A DNA stretch of 64,000 nt, taken from Paenibacillus larvae subsp. larvae (GTDB taxonomy: Bacteria > Bacillota > Bacilli > Paenibacillales > NBRC-103111). This document shows, piece by piece, positions 42,195 to 51,467 of this stretch. The notes beneath the pieces were generated by a model. The model saw only the letters and a program-made list of their open reading frames with translations. It did not search any database and was not told the origin of the DNA. Numbering within the stretch: position 1 is the stretch's first letter; each line of letters begins with the position of its first letter. The stretch spans positions 2,717,001 through 2,781,000 of the forward strand of contig NZ_CP019687.1 of NCBI RefSeq assembly GCF_002003265.1. The letters are read 5' to 3'. The translations under genes were made by a program, and so were the position numbers.

Positions 42195-42370
42195 ATTTAT
42201 TTCTCCTTTGCTTCATAAAATAACTTATAAAAATTTAATTAAAATATTTTAAGTTTATTTTAGATTAACTAATCTTTCTTGTCAAATGTTTGTTCTGGTA
42301 ATTTATTACCTTTATCAAACATGGATCTTAAGACTAAATATCTTCACTACTTCATAACAATTCTAAACCT

Positions 42371-42413
42371 AAAAGACTGCTTTCCTTAAATACTAAAGGA
42401 TTGCAGTCTTTTT
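42371..42413 (-). terminator. Terminator after sugar O-acetyltransferase gene
   Basis: AAAAGACTGC(ttt)CCTT / AAGG(att)GCAGTCTTTTT, an interrupted stem with A and T runs, 51 bases past the stop at 42464. Confidence 0.7.
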
Positions 42414-42463
42414 AAGTCAAATAATCCGGTGACTCCGAAGGTTCTGGGCTTTTTGAAGGTTAA

Positions 42464-43033
42464 TTATGATGGATTTCTCTCCAGCGATTTAAGAATACGT
42501 GCCGGATTTGCTCCTACCACCACATTATCGGGTACGTCTTTGGTTACAACAGCTCCGGAAGCCACAACTACATTATCGCCTATGGTAACTCCCGGATTAA
42601 TGACGGCTCGGCCGCCAATCCATACACTATTCCCGATTGTTACGGGCTTTCCGGACTCGGCCCCGGTGTTTCGTACCTCTGCCTCCAGAGGATGTGTAGC
42701 CGTATAGATATGTACACCCGGCGCCATAAAACAATGATTTCCAATGCTTACTTTGCAGACATCCAGGATGACACAATCAAAATTCTCATAAAAGTCGTCT
42801 CCTACATGAATGTTATATCCGTAATCACAGCGGAACGACGGTTCTATGTTTATTCTTTTGCCTACCGAGCCGAATAATTCCCGGAGTAGAGCAGTACGGA
42901 TCTCCTCATCCGTTTCCACGGATTGATTAAACAGCCTTATTAACTTCCTTGCACGCTTTCTTTCTTCGGCAAGTTCAGGATCCGAGGCAAAGTAAAGTTC
43001 GCCATTTAACATTTTATCCTTCTCTGTTCTCAT
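42464..43033 (-). CDS. maa: Maltose/galactoside O-acetyltransferase
   Basis: 189 residues, a left-handed beta-helix (hexapeptide repeat) acetyltransferase of the Maa/LacA/NodL group. An N-terminal cap [20 protein letters not shown] is followed by coils with I/V-G-x-x-x-x repeats: [40 protein letters not shown] with the catalytic His, and [20 protein letters not shown]. It transfers acetyl from CoA to sugar hydroxyls. Length and motifs are normal. Single gene. Confidence 0.92.
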   Translation of the reverse strand: MRTEKDKMLNGELYFASDPELAEERKRARKLIRLFNQSVETDEEIRTALLRELFGSVGKRINIEPSFRCDYGYNIHVGDDFYENFDCVILDVCKVSIGNHCFMAPGVHIYTATHPLEAEVRNTGAESGKPVTIGNSVWIGGRAVINPGVTIGDNVVVASGAVVTKDVPDNVVVGANPARILKSLERNPS

Positions 43034-43117
43034 GATTGTCCTCTCCCTTCTGGTATCATCAAATCAATTCTATCTATAAATCTTGAGTCCCTATATGCCT
43101 CTTACGAATCCTTTGCG

Positions 43118-43212
43118 TCACTCTCCCCTTGACTCAGAAACAGGAAACCGGTCTCTTCAAACATTAACATTTCCCGCAATTAAAACCAATCCTGACTCAA
43201 AGGGATATTGGA
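43118..43212. repeat. MITE-like inverted repeat, copy 2
   Basis: TCACTCTCCCCTTGACTCAG ... CTGACTCAAAGGGATATTGG; 95 bases, arms and interior homologous to 4327-4413. The right arm is decayed (GATATTGGA against GAGAGTGG). Lies in the 480-base gap between maa and fabF, which also holds the remnant at 43342-43440 and the fabF terminator. Confidence 0.55.
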
Positions 43213-43341
43213 GCTAAGACCCGAACACGGAACATAGATTTCAACCTTACAACTGACAAACGACCTCCCTTATTTATTGGAAACTGGTCTATCCTCTCCC
43301 CTTTTAGGGACAACCCTTTTTTCGTCTCAATAGCAGTATGC

Positions 43342-43440
43342 CTACACATAGTTGAATAGTATGCCGAATGCTCCAGGTTTTTCTTCGTCGGTGTCGATAT
43401 CCACATGTACTGGCAGAAAGTTTTCCAAGAGGCCCGCTTT
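43342..43440 (-). pseudogene. Short C-terminal coding remnant near fabF
   Basis: About 32 codons, KAGLLENFLPVHVDIDTDEE followed by KPGAFGILFNYV and a stop, look protein-like but have no start and lie beyond the fabF terminator. Family not recognised. Confidence 0.3.
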
Positions 43441-43449
43441 GGGGCAACA

Positions 43450-43478
43450 ACAAAAAACAAGAGAGTATTCCTCTCTTG
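43450..43478 (-). terminator. Rho-independent terminator of fabF
   Basis: CAAGAGAG / CTCTCTTG stem, five-base loop, followed on the minus strand by TTTTTTGTTG. Confidence 0.8.
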
Positions 43479-43515
43479 CCCAAAGTAAAATAAAATGTTT
43501 CTCCATTCAAGCTGT

Positions 43516-44754
43516 TCAATCACCAAAAGCTTTTAAAACAATGACGGCATTATGTCCGCCAAAACCGAACGAATTGGATATGCCGATTTTTAGCTTGGCC
43601 TTGCGTGCTTCATTCGCGACATAGTCCAGGTCACAAGCCGGGTCCGCCTGTTCCTGGTTTATTGTCGGGGGAATGATTCCTTCCTTCAGGCTTCTGGCCA
43701 AAGCGATAGCTTCCACTCCTCCCGCAGCTCCCAACATATGGCCGGTCATGGATTTATTCGCGGTAACGGGAATGCGGCTGGCCTGTTCTCCGAACAGTTT
43801 TTTGATTGCGGCCGTTTCCGAACGGTCCCCAATTTCCGTGCTTGTAGCATGGGCACTTATGACATCCACATCTTCAGGGGAAATGTCCGCTTCCCGAAGG
43901 GCCGATTTCATGGCTTGATATGCTCCTGTACCTTCCGTCAGGGTGGCTACCATGTGATAAGCGTCGGAACTGGCACCATAGCCGATCACCTCCGTATAGA
44001 TTCTGGCATTCCGCCTCAGAGCATGGGAAAGGGATTCGAGCACCAGTATACCGGCCCCTTCAGCCATGACAAAACCGTCTCGTCCCGCATCGAACGGCCG
44101 GCTGGCTCCGGCAGGATCTTCATTGCGGGTGGATAGAGCGATGGCATTGCCGAAGCTGGCCAGGGAAATCCCGGTAATGGCCGCTTCAGCGCCGCCTACT
44201 AACATGACATCCGCTCCGCCGGACCGGATCAGTCGGAAAGCCTCCCCGATGGCCGTATTGCCGATAGAGCAAGCGGTAACGGGTGATAAGGCAGGGCCTA
44301 ATGCTCCATACCGGATACTGATCATGGCTGCGGCCATGTTGGAGATCATCATCGGGACCAGTGTCGGACTTACACGTCCCGGTCCCCGCTCTTGCAGCAT
44401 ATTATACTGCTGAAGCAAAGTTTGGATGCCTCCAATCCCTGAACCTACATAGACGCCCATCCGTTCCGGGTCCGCCTGGCCGGGCATAAGACCCGAATCC
44501 TCCATAGCCTCTTCGGCAGCTGCCAGAGCAAACTGGCAGAACCGGTCCATTCGTCTTGCCTCCTTGCGTCCAAACCGGGCATCCGGATCAAAATCCCGGA
44601 CAAGGCCGGCTATTTTCGTTTTGTATTCCGAAGGATCAAATGTATCAATTAGAGTGATCCCGGATTTTCTTTGAATCAGTCCGTTCCAGAACGTATCCGC
44701 ATCATTTCCCAGGGGAGAAACAACCCCCATTCCCGTTATCACAACTCTTTCCAT
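43516..44754 (-). CDS. fabF: Beta-ketoacyl-ACP synthase II
   Basis: 412 residues, full length. Condenses malonyl-ACP with growing acyl-ACP in fatty-acid elongation. Thiolase-fold catalytic triad is visible: Cys in SPVTACSIGNTAIGEAF (about 162), His in ISAHATSTEIGDRSE (about 303) and His in ANKSMTGHMLGAAGG (about 340). C-terminal ISNSFGFGGHNAVIVLKAFG is standard. No acpP or fabG is next to it, so it may be a second copy or unlinked. Confidence 0.93.
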   Translation of the reverse strand: MERVVITGMGVVSPLGNDADTFWNGLIQRKSGITLIDTFDPSEYKTKIAGLVRDFDPDARFGRKEARRMDRFCQFALAAAEEAMEDSGLMPGQADPERMGVYVGSGIGGIQTLLQQYNMLQERGPGRVSPTLVPMMISNMAAAMISIRYGALGPALSPVTACSIGNTAIGEAFRLIRSGGADVMLVGGAEAAITGISLASFGNAIALSTRNEDPAGASRPFDAGRDGFVMAEGAGILVLESLSHALRRNARIYTEVIGYGASSDAYHMVATLTEGTGAYQAMKSALREADISPEDVDVISAHATSTEIGDRSETAAIKKLFGEQASRIPVTANKSMTGHMLGAAGGVEAIALARSLKEGIIPPTINQEQADPACDLDYVANEARKAKLKIGISNSFGFGGHNAVIVLKAFGD

Positions 44755-44881
44755 CCGTATTCCCTCCTTATGGAATATCTGTCATGAAACTATCATGTCA
44801 CAGTGGTTATCCTAGTACAAGTTATCGTTTATACTAGTATAAGATGTACCTGTTTACTATGTCGCAAAGGGTGGGATACTG

Positions 44882-45715
44882 ATGAATCAACAAACAAGAC
44901 TTCAGGCTTTATCGGCTTTTCTGAAAGCTCAACGGGCCAAACTTACTCCCCAATCCGTCGGATTGCCAGCCGGAACCCGGCGCCGGACTCCCGGGCTTCG
45001 GAGGGAGGAAGTTGCCCAGCTGGCTGGAGTAAGTGCAACATGGTATACCTGGCTGGAGCAGGGCCGGGATATCCGGGTATCCGCATCCGTCCTGGATAAT
45101 GTGGCATCCGCCTTACAATTAACGCTGGATGAACGTAAATATTTGTATGCCCTTGCCCTTGAAACGGGGGCAGGGATTACCCATCCCAGAGAAGAACAGC
45201 CCGAAATTAGCCCGTCTTTGCAAAGAATCCTGCAAGAGTTGAGGTTCTGTCCCACTATCATCTCCGATAGGAAGTGCCAGATTGTCGGATGGAATCAGGC
45301 CGCCTCTCAGGTCTTTTTGGACTTTCAACAAATTCCACCTGAGCAACGGAACATGATTCGGCTTTTGTTTACACGGAAAGAATTCAGGAGATTAGCGGTA
45401 AATTGGGAGGATTTTGTCGAAGGGTTCCTGGCCATTTTTCGCGCTTACTACGGCCAATATGTTGAAGACGAATGGTATGAACAATTCCTTAAGGAAATGA
45501 AAGAGCAGCATCGGGATTTCACACAGCTTTGGGAACAAAGCCGGGTCAGTTCAGCCCCGGAAGTGGTCATCGAATTCCGCCACGCCAGGGCCGGCAAGAT
45601 GCAGTTCCATCTTACTTCCTTACAGGTACAGGGAAATGCCGATTTACGATGCAGCATTTATACGCCGGACCCGGATTCACCGACGGAAACGAAACTGCGC
45701 CAGCTTCTGGGGTAG
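44882..45715 (+). CDS. HTH regulator with MmyB-like ligand domain
   Basis: 277 residues. The N-terminal Cro/C1 HTH (TPGLRREEVAQLAGVSATWY, TWLEQGRDIRVSASVLDNVA) is followed by a MmyB-like ligand-binding domain (CQIVGWNQAASQVFLDFQQI, NMIRLLFTRKEFRRLAVNWE, FRHARAGKMQFHLTSLQVQG). These regulators often control neighbouring oxidoreductase or lipid genes; it is divergent from fabF with 127 bases between. Ligand unknown. The start ATG follows AAAGGGTGGG. Confidence 0.9.
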   Translation: MNQQTRLQALSAFLKAQRAKLTPQSVGLPAGTRRRTPGLRREEVAQLAGVSATWYTWLEQGRDIRVSASVLDNVASALQLTLDERKYLYALALETGAGITHPREEQPEISPSLQRILQELRFCPTIISDRKCQIVGWNQAASQVFLDFQQIPPEQRNMIRLLFTRKEFRRLAVNWEDFVEGFLAIFRAYYGQYVEDEWYEQFLKEMKEQHRDFTQLWEQSRVSSAPEVVIEFRHARAGKMQFHLTSLQVQGNADLRCSIYTPDPDSPTETKLRQLLG

Positions 45716-45763
45716 GCAATAGCGAAATTGCGAAATGAACGACTTGCTCTTCTTCTGCCAGAA

Positions 45764-46082
45764 TTATACTTCCGCTTTGCCCAAGTCGGAAATAATAGCG
45801 GCGACTTTGTTCCGAACCCCGTTCTTTCCCATGATACTTCATCAGTGGCATGATTAGAGGTGATATACGGCCCTTTATGCATATTGACGATGATCCACTC
45901 CGATCCCGCTTTTCTTGCTGCAGCCACATCTTTTTTCATCCAATCAATCTGGGCAGGAGTAAAATCCCTGTATTCCTCTGAATCTTCATTAGTATTCAAC
46001 ACTATGAAGTGGGCATTGGCATAGTCAAACGAATAATAAGCACCCGTAGTTGTGTCCGAGATTGTTAATCCGTTGTTAATTT
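45764..46082 (-). pseudogene. Metallophosphoesterase fragment
   Basis: Reads LTISDTTTGAYYSFDYANAH, FIVLNTNEDSEEYRDFTPAQ, WMKKDVAAARKAGSEWIIVN, MHKGPYITSNHATDE, i.e. the middle of a calcineurin-like phosphoesterase with its GNH-distal and MHKGPY metal strand. Then a frameshift near 45835 gives MGKNGVRNKVAAIISDLGKA before a stop. Start and end of the normal domain are missing. It is a different lineage from the intact phosphoesterase at 9799. Confidence 0.7.
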
Positions 46083-46162
46083 ATGGCGGATATCTTTTAC
46101 AATGTTGCGCATAATGAAACTGACTTAAACAGCCAATAAACAAAACTTTGGAGGCAAACATA

Positions 46163-46969
46163 ATGAAAAAAATCCTTTTGTTCGCCGTAATGATGGCTTT
46201 CTGCTGTACAATCGTATACGGTGCACCCTTGGAAACCGGTACAACCCAGCCTGCAGCACCAATGCCCGCTCTTGAAGGGGGGCATGCCAAAGAGCGTACA
46301 CCGCCGAGTCCGTTGACGCTTGAAGAGCTGCATAAAAAATACCCGACGTATTTCCGTGTAAGCGGGTCTCCCGATAAACGGGAAGTGGCCTTAACATTTG
46401 ATGACGTACCGGATCCCCGGTACACTTCCAAAATCTTGGATATACTGAAACAATATGACGTGAAGGCAACCTTTTTTGTAGTGGGTAACCGTGCCAAGCA
46501 GTACCCGAATCTTGTGAAAAGAATGGTAAATGAAGGGCATCTCGTCGGAAATCACTCGTATGATCATCCCAATTTCGTGAAACTGTCCGATGCGGCTTTC
46601 CATGATCAGGTCAAAAAAACACAGGCGGTCCTGAAATCACTTATCGGTTATGAACCTGCCTTGATTCGCCCTCCTTATGGCAATGTGACAGAGGAGCAGG
46701 TAAAATGGCTGGCCAGCCAAAAGATGTATATCATCTTCTGGAATGTGGATTCCCTGGACTGGAAAGGGCTCACAGCCGACCAAATTGTAACCAATGTCCT
46801 GGGCCATGCAAGGCCGGGTTCTATTATTCTTCAACATGGCGGGGGAGGCGTCGGGGAGGACCTCTCGGGGTCAGTCGAGGCTCTGCCCAGAATCATTGAA
46901 GGTTTCCGCAAGGAAGGAATTAAAATGACGACCGTGCCTGATCTGCTGGACATACCTGCGAAGAAATAA
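46163..46969 (+). CDS. Secreted polysaccharide deacetylase
   Basis: 268 residues from ATG 46163 (TTGGAGGCAAAC upstream; an earlier ATG in frame at 46148 overlaps that site). Signal peptide MKKILLFAVMMAFCCTIVYG. NodB domain from about residue 70: metal and catalytic motifs TFDDVPDPRYTSKILDI, HLVGNHSYDHPNF, RPPYGN, and the C-terminal SIILQHGG. It removes acetyl groups from a wall or exopolysaccharide sugar. The first Asp motif is TFDDVPD in place of TFDDGPN, seen in a subset of the family. Confidence 0.92.
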   Translation: MKKILLFAVMMAFCCTIVYGAPLETGTTQPAAPMPALEGGHAKERTPPSPLTLEELHKKYPTYFRVSGSPDKREVALTFDDVPDPRYTSKILDILKQYDVKATFFVVGNRAKQYPNLVKRMVNEGHLVGNHSYDHPNFVKLSDAAFHDQVKKTQAVLKSLIGYEPALIRPPYGNVTEEQVKWLASQKMYIIFWNVDSLDWKGLTADQIVTNVLGHARPGSIILQHGGGGVGEDLSGSVEALPRIIEGFRKEGIKMTTVPDLLDIPAKK

Positions 46970-46975
46970 AAATAC

Positions 46976-47011
46976 ACCGGTGCCTCTTTTTAAAGAGGGC
47001 CGGTTATTTTT
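46976..47011 (+). terminator. Rho-independent terminator of deacetylase gene
   Basis: ACCGGTGCCTCTTT / AAAGAGGGCCGGT stem with one bulge, then TATTTTTTG. Confidence 0.75.
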
Positions 47012-47151
47012 TGACGTCAATTGATCATTCGTTATTTCCTTTTCCTTTGTTCTGTGTTTGACACCACTTTCACCCTCTCCCTAAAGTTTGGTATAGTTAA
47101 TAATAGATTTAGAACATTTAGAACATTAACCAAAAAGATCGGAGTGTAACG

Positions 47152-48330
47152 ATGCAATACGATTTTGATCAGCTTATCCATCGAAAGCAAACAGCTTCAA
47201 AAAAGTGGGACGGACTCAAAGAGGTGTTTGGTGAAAGCGATCTGCTGCCAATGTGGGTTGCCGATATGGATTTTAAATCCCCTTTGCCTGTTATTGAAAA
47301 AATGATTCAGCGGGCCAACCATGGAATCTTCGGCTATAACCTCAGACCCGATTCCTATTACGATACTATCGTCCAATGGATGTCAGACAAGCATCAATGG
47401 TCCATCCGGAGAGACTGGATCTGCTACAGCCCCGGAGTTATGACGGCAATCAGTCTAATTATCTCCCATTTCTCTGAACCCTGGGATTCCATTCTTATTC
47501 AGCCTCCTGTGTATGCTCCTTTTTCACAAGTTATTAAGAGAAACAACCGCAAGCTGGTGACCAGTCCATTGCGATATGACAACGGCCGCTACCTGATAGA
47601 TTTTGATGATCTGCAAAAGAAACTGGATAAGGGAGTTAAAATCTTCCTTCTTTGCAGTCCGCATAATCCTGTTGGGCGGGTTTGGACCAAAGATGAGCTT
47701 AAACAAGTTGGCGAAATGTGTCTGAAAAGAAATGTCCTGGTCATTTCTGATGAAATCCACGCCGATCTTGTTTATCCCGGCAACAGCCATACTCCTTTTG
47801 GTTCAATTTCAAAGGAATTTTCCGGCCGTTCTTTTGTATGCACATCACCGAGCAAAACGTTCAATTTGCCCGGGATTCAAACTGCGAATATTATCATCCC
47901 GGATCGGGATTTGCGGGAGAAATTTGAAACTGCTGCCGGCAACTATTATCTCGAAGCCAGCAATACGTTTGGAGTGGTTGCAACAGAAGCTGCCTATAGG
48001 GAAGGGGCTGAGTGGCTGGAACAATGTCTTGCCTATGTGAAACAAAACCTGGAATTCCTTAAGGATTATATAAATCAACACATTCCGGAGATCCGGGTAA
48101 CCGAATCAGAAGGAACCTACCTGGCTTGGCTGGATTGCCGCGGATTACATATAGACGGTAAAAACCTCGAAAATTTGATGATCCGGCAGGCTAAAGTAGC
48201 AGTAGTATCCGGATATACATTCGGGTCTGAGAGAGAAGGGTTTATCCGGATTAACCTGGCTGCCCCACGGGCTCTTTTGAAAGAGGGATTGGATAGAATA
48301 AACAGGGCAATCAAGGAAAAATGCTGCTGA
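47152..48330 (+). CDS. patB: PLP-dependent aminotransferase, MalY/PatB (cystathionine beta-lyase) type
   Basis: 392 residues, normal for PatB. PLP-binding Lys is in CTSPSKTFNLPGIQTANIII (about residue 235); the Tyr and Asp contacts are in SDEIHADLVYPGNSHTPFG and LLCSPHNPVGRVW; the C-terminal Arg region is GFIRINLAAPRALLKEGLDR. MalY/PatB proteins act as C-S lyases on cystathionine and moonlight in regulation in some species. The N-terminal IHRKQTASKKWDGLKEVFGE with MWVADMDFKSP is the PatB signature. CGGAGTG precedes the ATG. Confidence 0.9.
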   Translation: MQYDFDQLIHRKQTASKKWDGLKEVFGESDLLPMWVADMDFKSPLPVIEKMIQRANHGIFGYNLRPDSYYDTIVQWMSDKHQWSIRRDWICYSPGVMTAISLIISHFSEPWDSILIQPPVYAPFSQVIKRNNRKLVTSPLRYDNGRYLIDFDDLQKKLDKGVKIFLLCSPHNPVGRVWTKDELKQVGEMCLKRNVLVISDEIHADLVYPGNSHTPFGSISKEFSGRSFVCTSPSKTFNLPGIQTANIIIPDRDLREKFETAAGNYYLEASNTFGVVATEAAYREGAEWLEQCLAYVKQNLEFLKDYINQHIPEIRVTESEGTYLAWLDCRGLHIDGKNLENLMIRQAKVAVVSGYTFGSEREGFIRINLAAPRALLKEGLDRINRAIKEKCC

Positions 48331-48346
48331 CATTTCGGCCAGCAGC
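48322..48346 (-). terminator. Terminator of helD
   Basis: GCTGCTG / CAGCAGC stem, ten-base loop, followed on the minus strand by ATTTTTCC. It overlaps the stop codon of patB. Confidence 0.6.
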
Positions 48347-48378
48347 GTTCCAGTATATTCTTCCCCTTCTTCGGAAAA

Positions 48379-50739
48379 TTATTGATTTGAAAAACGTCCA
48401 TCCTCCAGAAGATACGTTTCGGGAAGAGTATCCGCAATGAACGGGCTCATTACTCCGGTAAAATAAAGGTGAAGTTCATGCATCGCCCTGGTGCAGGCCG
48501 TATAGAAAAGTTTACGTTCACTTTCCCTACCGTACATTTCTTTCGAACCGTTAAAAATAAGAACCGCATCAAACTCTACCCCTTTAGCCAGATATGAAGG
48601 GATAACCAATGTAGAGGCATCGTAAGAAGTCGTATTTTTTCCGATTAACCTCAGCGGAACAAGGTTGCGGAGTGCCTCGTAAGCTTCTGTACTCTCCTTT
48701 GCCGTTTTACAGATCACGGCAATCGTCCGGTGTCCGGATACCTGCAGCAGTTTGATCCGGCCTGCAATTTTGGAAGCAAGATCTGCTTGATCTGCCGCCT
48801 GTGTTACAGTTGGTTTGGGTCCCTGCCGGTTGAAAGGGACAATATTCTCTCCTCCCGCAATCATACCTCTGGTAAAATCAACGATCTGTTTGGTGGACCG
48901 GTAAGTCCTGGTCAGAATGACCGACTCGGTTTCCTCTTTTTTAAAAACAGAATAAAGGGGTGAGAAGCCGGAATTCGACCCGGAATGAAAATAAATAGCC
49001 TGGTTCATGTCTCCTAATACCGTCATTTTACTGCGGGGGAACATTTTTTTGAGAAAAGCAAATTCGAACGGCGAATAATCCTGTGCTTCATCAATAAACA
49101 CGTGCCGGATCATATTGTTGGTCTGAAACCCCTCTATTTGTTCTTTCAGAAATAAATAGGGGGCCGCATCTTCATAGAAGAGTTCTCTGCGGTCCAGGCC
49201 CTTGATCGTCTGACTGCAAATCTCCCTCCAATACTGTGTGCTCTCCAAATTAGGAAGAAGCCGTAAAGCCAATTGCCCATCCTCAAACAGACGGCGATAA
49301 ACAGCCGTTATGTCGGCAAACTGAAGCTTCTTAACAAAGGAACGGACCGGAACAAAATATTTTTTGACTACTTTCTCCGAAAGCAATTCCTGTTCCCTTC
49401 CAAAATCATCAAAGGTATCTTCTGCCTTTCGTTTTTCCTTCAGCATCTTTCTGTAAGCCGACTCATACTCGTCTTTATCAAGCAGTTCGACCTCCTCTTC
49501 CACCCATCCCTTCTTTAGCTCCAACTGTGCTTTTTCTTTCAGCTCCTGAAGCAGCCATTCGACGACCAGTCTCATCCGGTTAGGGAACCGTATGGAATCA
49601 TCCAAACCGTAAAAATGCTCTTTTATCCGCTCTGCCGGTATAAGTACGCGGTCACGGAACATGACATCTTTAAAGAGAAGGCCTTCACCACGTAAAAGAT
49701 CTGTATAACGTTCAATGACTTCCATAAAATCTGCGGATGATTTAAACCGAATGCCCTCTATCCGTGCATCATACCCCTCTTGATTCCAGCCCGTTAGAGC
49801 GAATTCCATCTGGTCCAGCGGACCTTCCAATTTGAATATGTCTCCGAGACGATAATCCAGATATTCCTGAAAGGTAGTTTGTTCCATATTCTCTTCTCCC
49901 AGTTCGGGAAGAACGGAAGAAACATAGCTGTTAAACATCGTATTGGGTGAAAACAATACAATTTGATCGGCCCGCAGTGTACCGCGATAACGGTAAAGCA
50001 GATAAGCGGCGCGTTGAAGGGCTGCTGAAGTTTTACCACTGCCTGCTGCCCCCTGAACAATGAGCAATCGGCTGCGCTCATCCCGTATAATCCGGTTTTG
50101 TTCTTTCTGGATGGTAGCTACAATACTCTTCATTTGAGCGTCCGCCTGTTTTCCAAGTACTTCTTGCAGAAACTCATCTCCGATGGTCACTCCCGTATCA
50201 AACATGCTCTCAATATGACCATCCCGGATCATATACTGCCTTTTTAATTCCATTTCCCCGTATATTTCCCCGCCAGGAGTCTTATAACTGGCAGGACCGG
50301 GCGAATAATCATAATAAAGACTGGAGACAGGGGCACGCCAATCGTAGACCAGGAAATCAATTTCATCCTTATCAAGCAAGGAAGCAATACCCAGATAAAT
50401 TTGTTCCCGCGGTCCACCGTCTTCCTTAAAATCAACACGGCCAAAATAAGGAGACTGCCTCATCCGCTTCAACATGTTCAACTGTTTCTGTCCCTGCTTG
50501 TAGCTCCGTTCTTTTTCCAGCAGAACATCGGCCTGCTGCTTTATACTGCGGTAGGTTTCGGCGGCTTCACCGGCATCATCAAAATTAATCCTCACATCTT
50601 CCCAGAAATTTTTTCGGTTATCCACGATATCCGCTTTCTTTGCACTGGCATATTTCTTAATATCACCAAAGCGCCGGTCGATTTCCGACAAGACGCGTAC
50701 TAATCGCTGTTCCTCTTCAAACCGATCCTGTTCATTCAT
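48379..50739 (-). CDS. helD: HelD-like superfamily-1 helicase / RNA polymerase recycling factor
   Basis: 786 residues from ATG 50739 (GGGAGTGG upstream). N-terminal coiled-coil arm (residues about 1-90, AETYRSIKQQADVLLEKERS) of the kind that inserts into RNA polymerase. Walker A IVQGAAGSGKTSAALQRAAY (about 228), DEAQDYSPFEFAFLKKMFPR (motif II), a QGG-type LGDMNQAIY motif III, and LTRTYRSTKQI (motif IV). C-terminal VIPSYLAKGVEFDAVLIFNG, FYTACTRAMHELHLY are motifs V-VI. HelD releases stalled RNA polymerase in Bacillus. Confidence 0.92.
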   Translation of the reverse strand: MNEQDRFEEEQRLVRVLSEIDRRFGDIKKYASAKKADIVDNRKNFWEDVRINFDDAGEAAETYRSIKQQADVLLEKERSYKQGQKQLNMLKRMRQSPYFGRVDFKEDGGPREQIYLGIASLLDKDEIDFLVYDWRAPVSSLYYDYSPGPASYKTPGGEIYGEMELKRQYMIRDGHIESMFDTGVTIGDEFLQEVLGKQADAQMKSIVATIQKEQNRIIRDERSRLLIVQGAAGSGKTSAALQRAAYLLYRYRGTLRADQIVLFSPNTMFNSYVSSVLPELGEENMEQTTFQEYLDYRLGDIFKLEGPLDQMEFALTGWNQEGYDARIEGIRFKSSADFMEVIERYTDLLRGEGLLFKDVMFRDRVLIPAERIKEHFYGLDDSIRFPNRMRLVVEWLLQELKEKAQLELKKGWVEEEVELLDKDEYESAYRKMLKEKRKAEDTFDDFGREQELLSEKVVKKYFVPVRSFVKKLQFADITAVYRRLFEDGQLALRLLPNLESTQYWREICSQTIKGLDRRELFYEDAAPYLFLKEQIEGFQTNNMIRHVFIDEAQDYSPFEFAFLKKMFPRSKMTVLGDMNQAIYFHSGSNSGFSPLYSVFKKEETESVILTRTYRSTKQIVDFTRGMIAGGENIVPFNRQGPKPTVTQAADQADLASKIAGRIKLLQVSGHRTIAVICKTAKESTEAYEALRNLVPLRLIGKNTTSYDASTLVIPSYLAKGVEFDAVLIFNGSKEMYGRESERKLFYTACTRAMHELHLYFTGVMSPFIADTLPETYLLEDGRFSNQ

Positions 50740-50888
50740 GAAACCACTCCCTTTTTCATAAAGTATTGACACGGACCTTTTTTTCTGATAACATAATATT
50801 GGAATGTTTTAAATTAAATTATCAAAAAAATGAGAGACCAATCGATATTTTATCATAAGATCTCGGTGCTTTCAATCCATATGTATAC

Positions 50889-50920
50889 AAAAGGAGACAC
50901 AGGTGTCTCCTTTTTTTTAT
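50889..50920. terminator. Rho-independent terminator
   Basis: AAAAGGAGACAC / GGTGTCTCCTTTT stem with a one- to three-base loop and T run (strong on the plus strand, moderate on the minus). Terminates the phosphodiesterase fragment on the minus side. Confidence 0.75.
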
Positions 50921-50981
50921 ATTTTCACTATTGTTTTTTATGTTTCCAATCCACCGGCCGTTAACTTCGATTTTCTTTTAC

Positions 50982-51467
50982 CTATTTCAAAAGCTTCAAT
51001 ATAAAAGGTTTTAAATCAATAATTCGTAAATACTGCGGCTTTTGATCTGTTCCGCATATGATTAAGGGGATCAGCGACTCTTGTTGACGGATAGAACCGT
51101 GGCCTCCACCGCCTTTGTGTTTCGGTGAACTTCTGTCTGCCAGTTCATACCCCGGCTTTGCGGTTACAACCAAAAATTCCCCCTGGTGAGAATTTAAAGC
51201 ACCCGATAAACGCTGTAATGCATCCGGGTATTGTCCGTAACCCAATGATCCCTTAGATGGATCAGTGTTTAAATCCAATACCCCTAAGTTCCCCTCTACT
51301 GCCCACTTCTGCCTATAAGGATCGGTTAAATCTCCATTTGTTTTAAACCTGAGCTCTTTTGCTGTTTGCCCTTGAACAGCATAAATCCAATCTTTTTCTT
51401 TCCATGAAATAAAATCAACCCTGGGATCGGCTGCCAGATAGCTGCCGACCCGATCATTTCGTTCCAA
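50982..51467 (-). pseudogene. Alkaline-phosphatase-family (phosphodiesterase) C-terminal fragment
   Basis: 161 residues of the C-terminal portion of a type I phosphodiesterase/alkaline-phosphatase-superfamily enzyme: KEDWIYAVQGQTAKEL region, YPDALQRLSGALNSHQGEFL, SPKHKGGGGHGSIRQQESLI with the conserved metal His. The nucleophile and N-terminal metal sites are missing. The 5' end is exactly where the truncated MFS gene on the other strand begins (51467/51468). Confidence 0.7.

Noticed and set aside
43197-43526. A 109-codon open frame on the minus strand overlapping the end of fabF.
   Set aside because: It runs through the fabF terminator, includes overlapping frames of a coding remnant and has no ribosome site.
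47020-47151. Possible SAM or T-box riboswitch upstream of the MalY/PatB gene.
   Set aside because: No conserved kink-turn, T-box or anti-terminator sequence is visible; only a short repeated TTTAGAACATT is present.
50870-50885. CTTTCAATCCATATG as another CRISPR repeat.
   Set aside because: Only the CTTTCAAT word is shared; the remaining bases do not match the 30-base unit.
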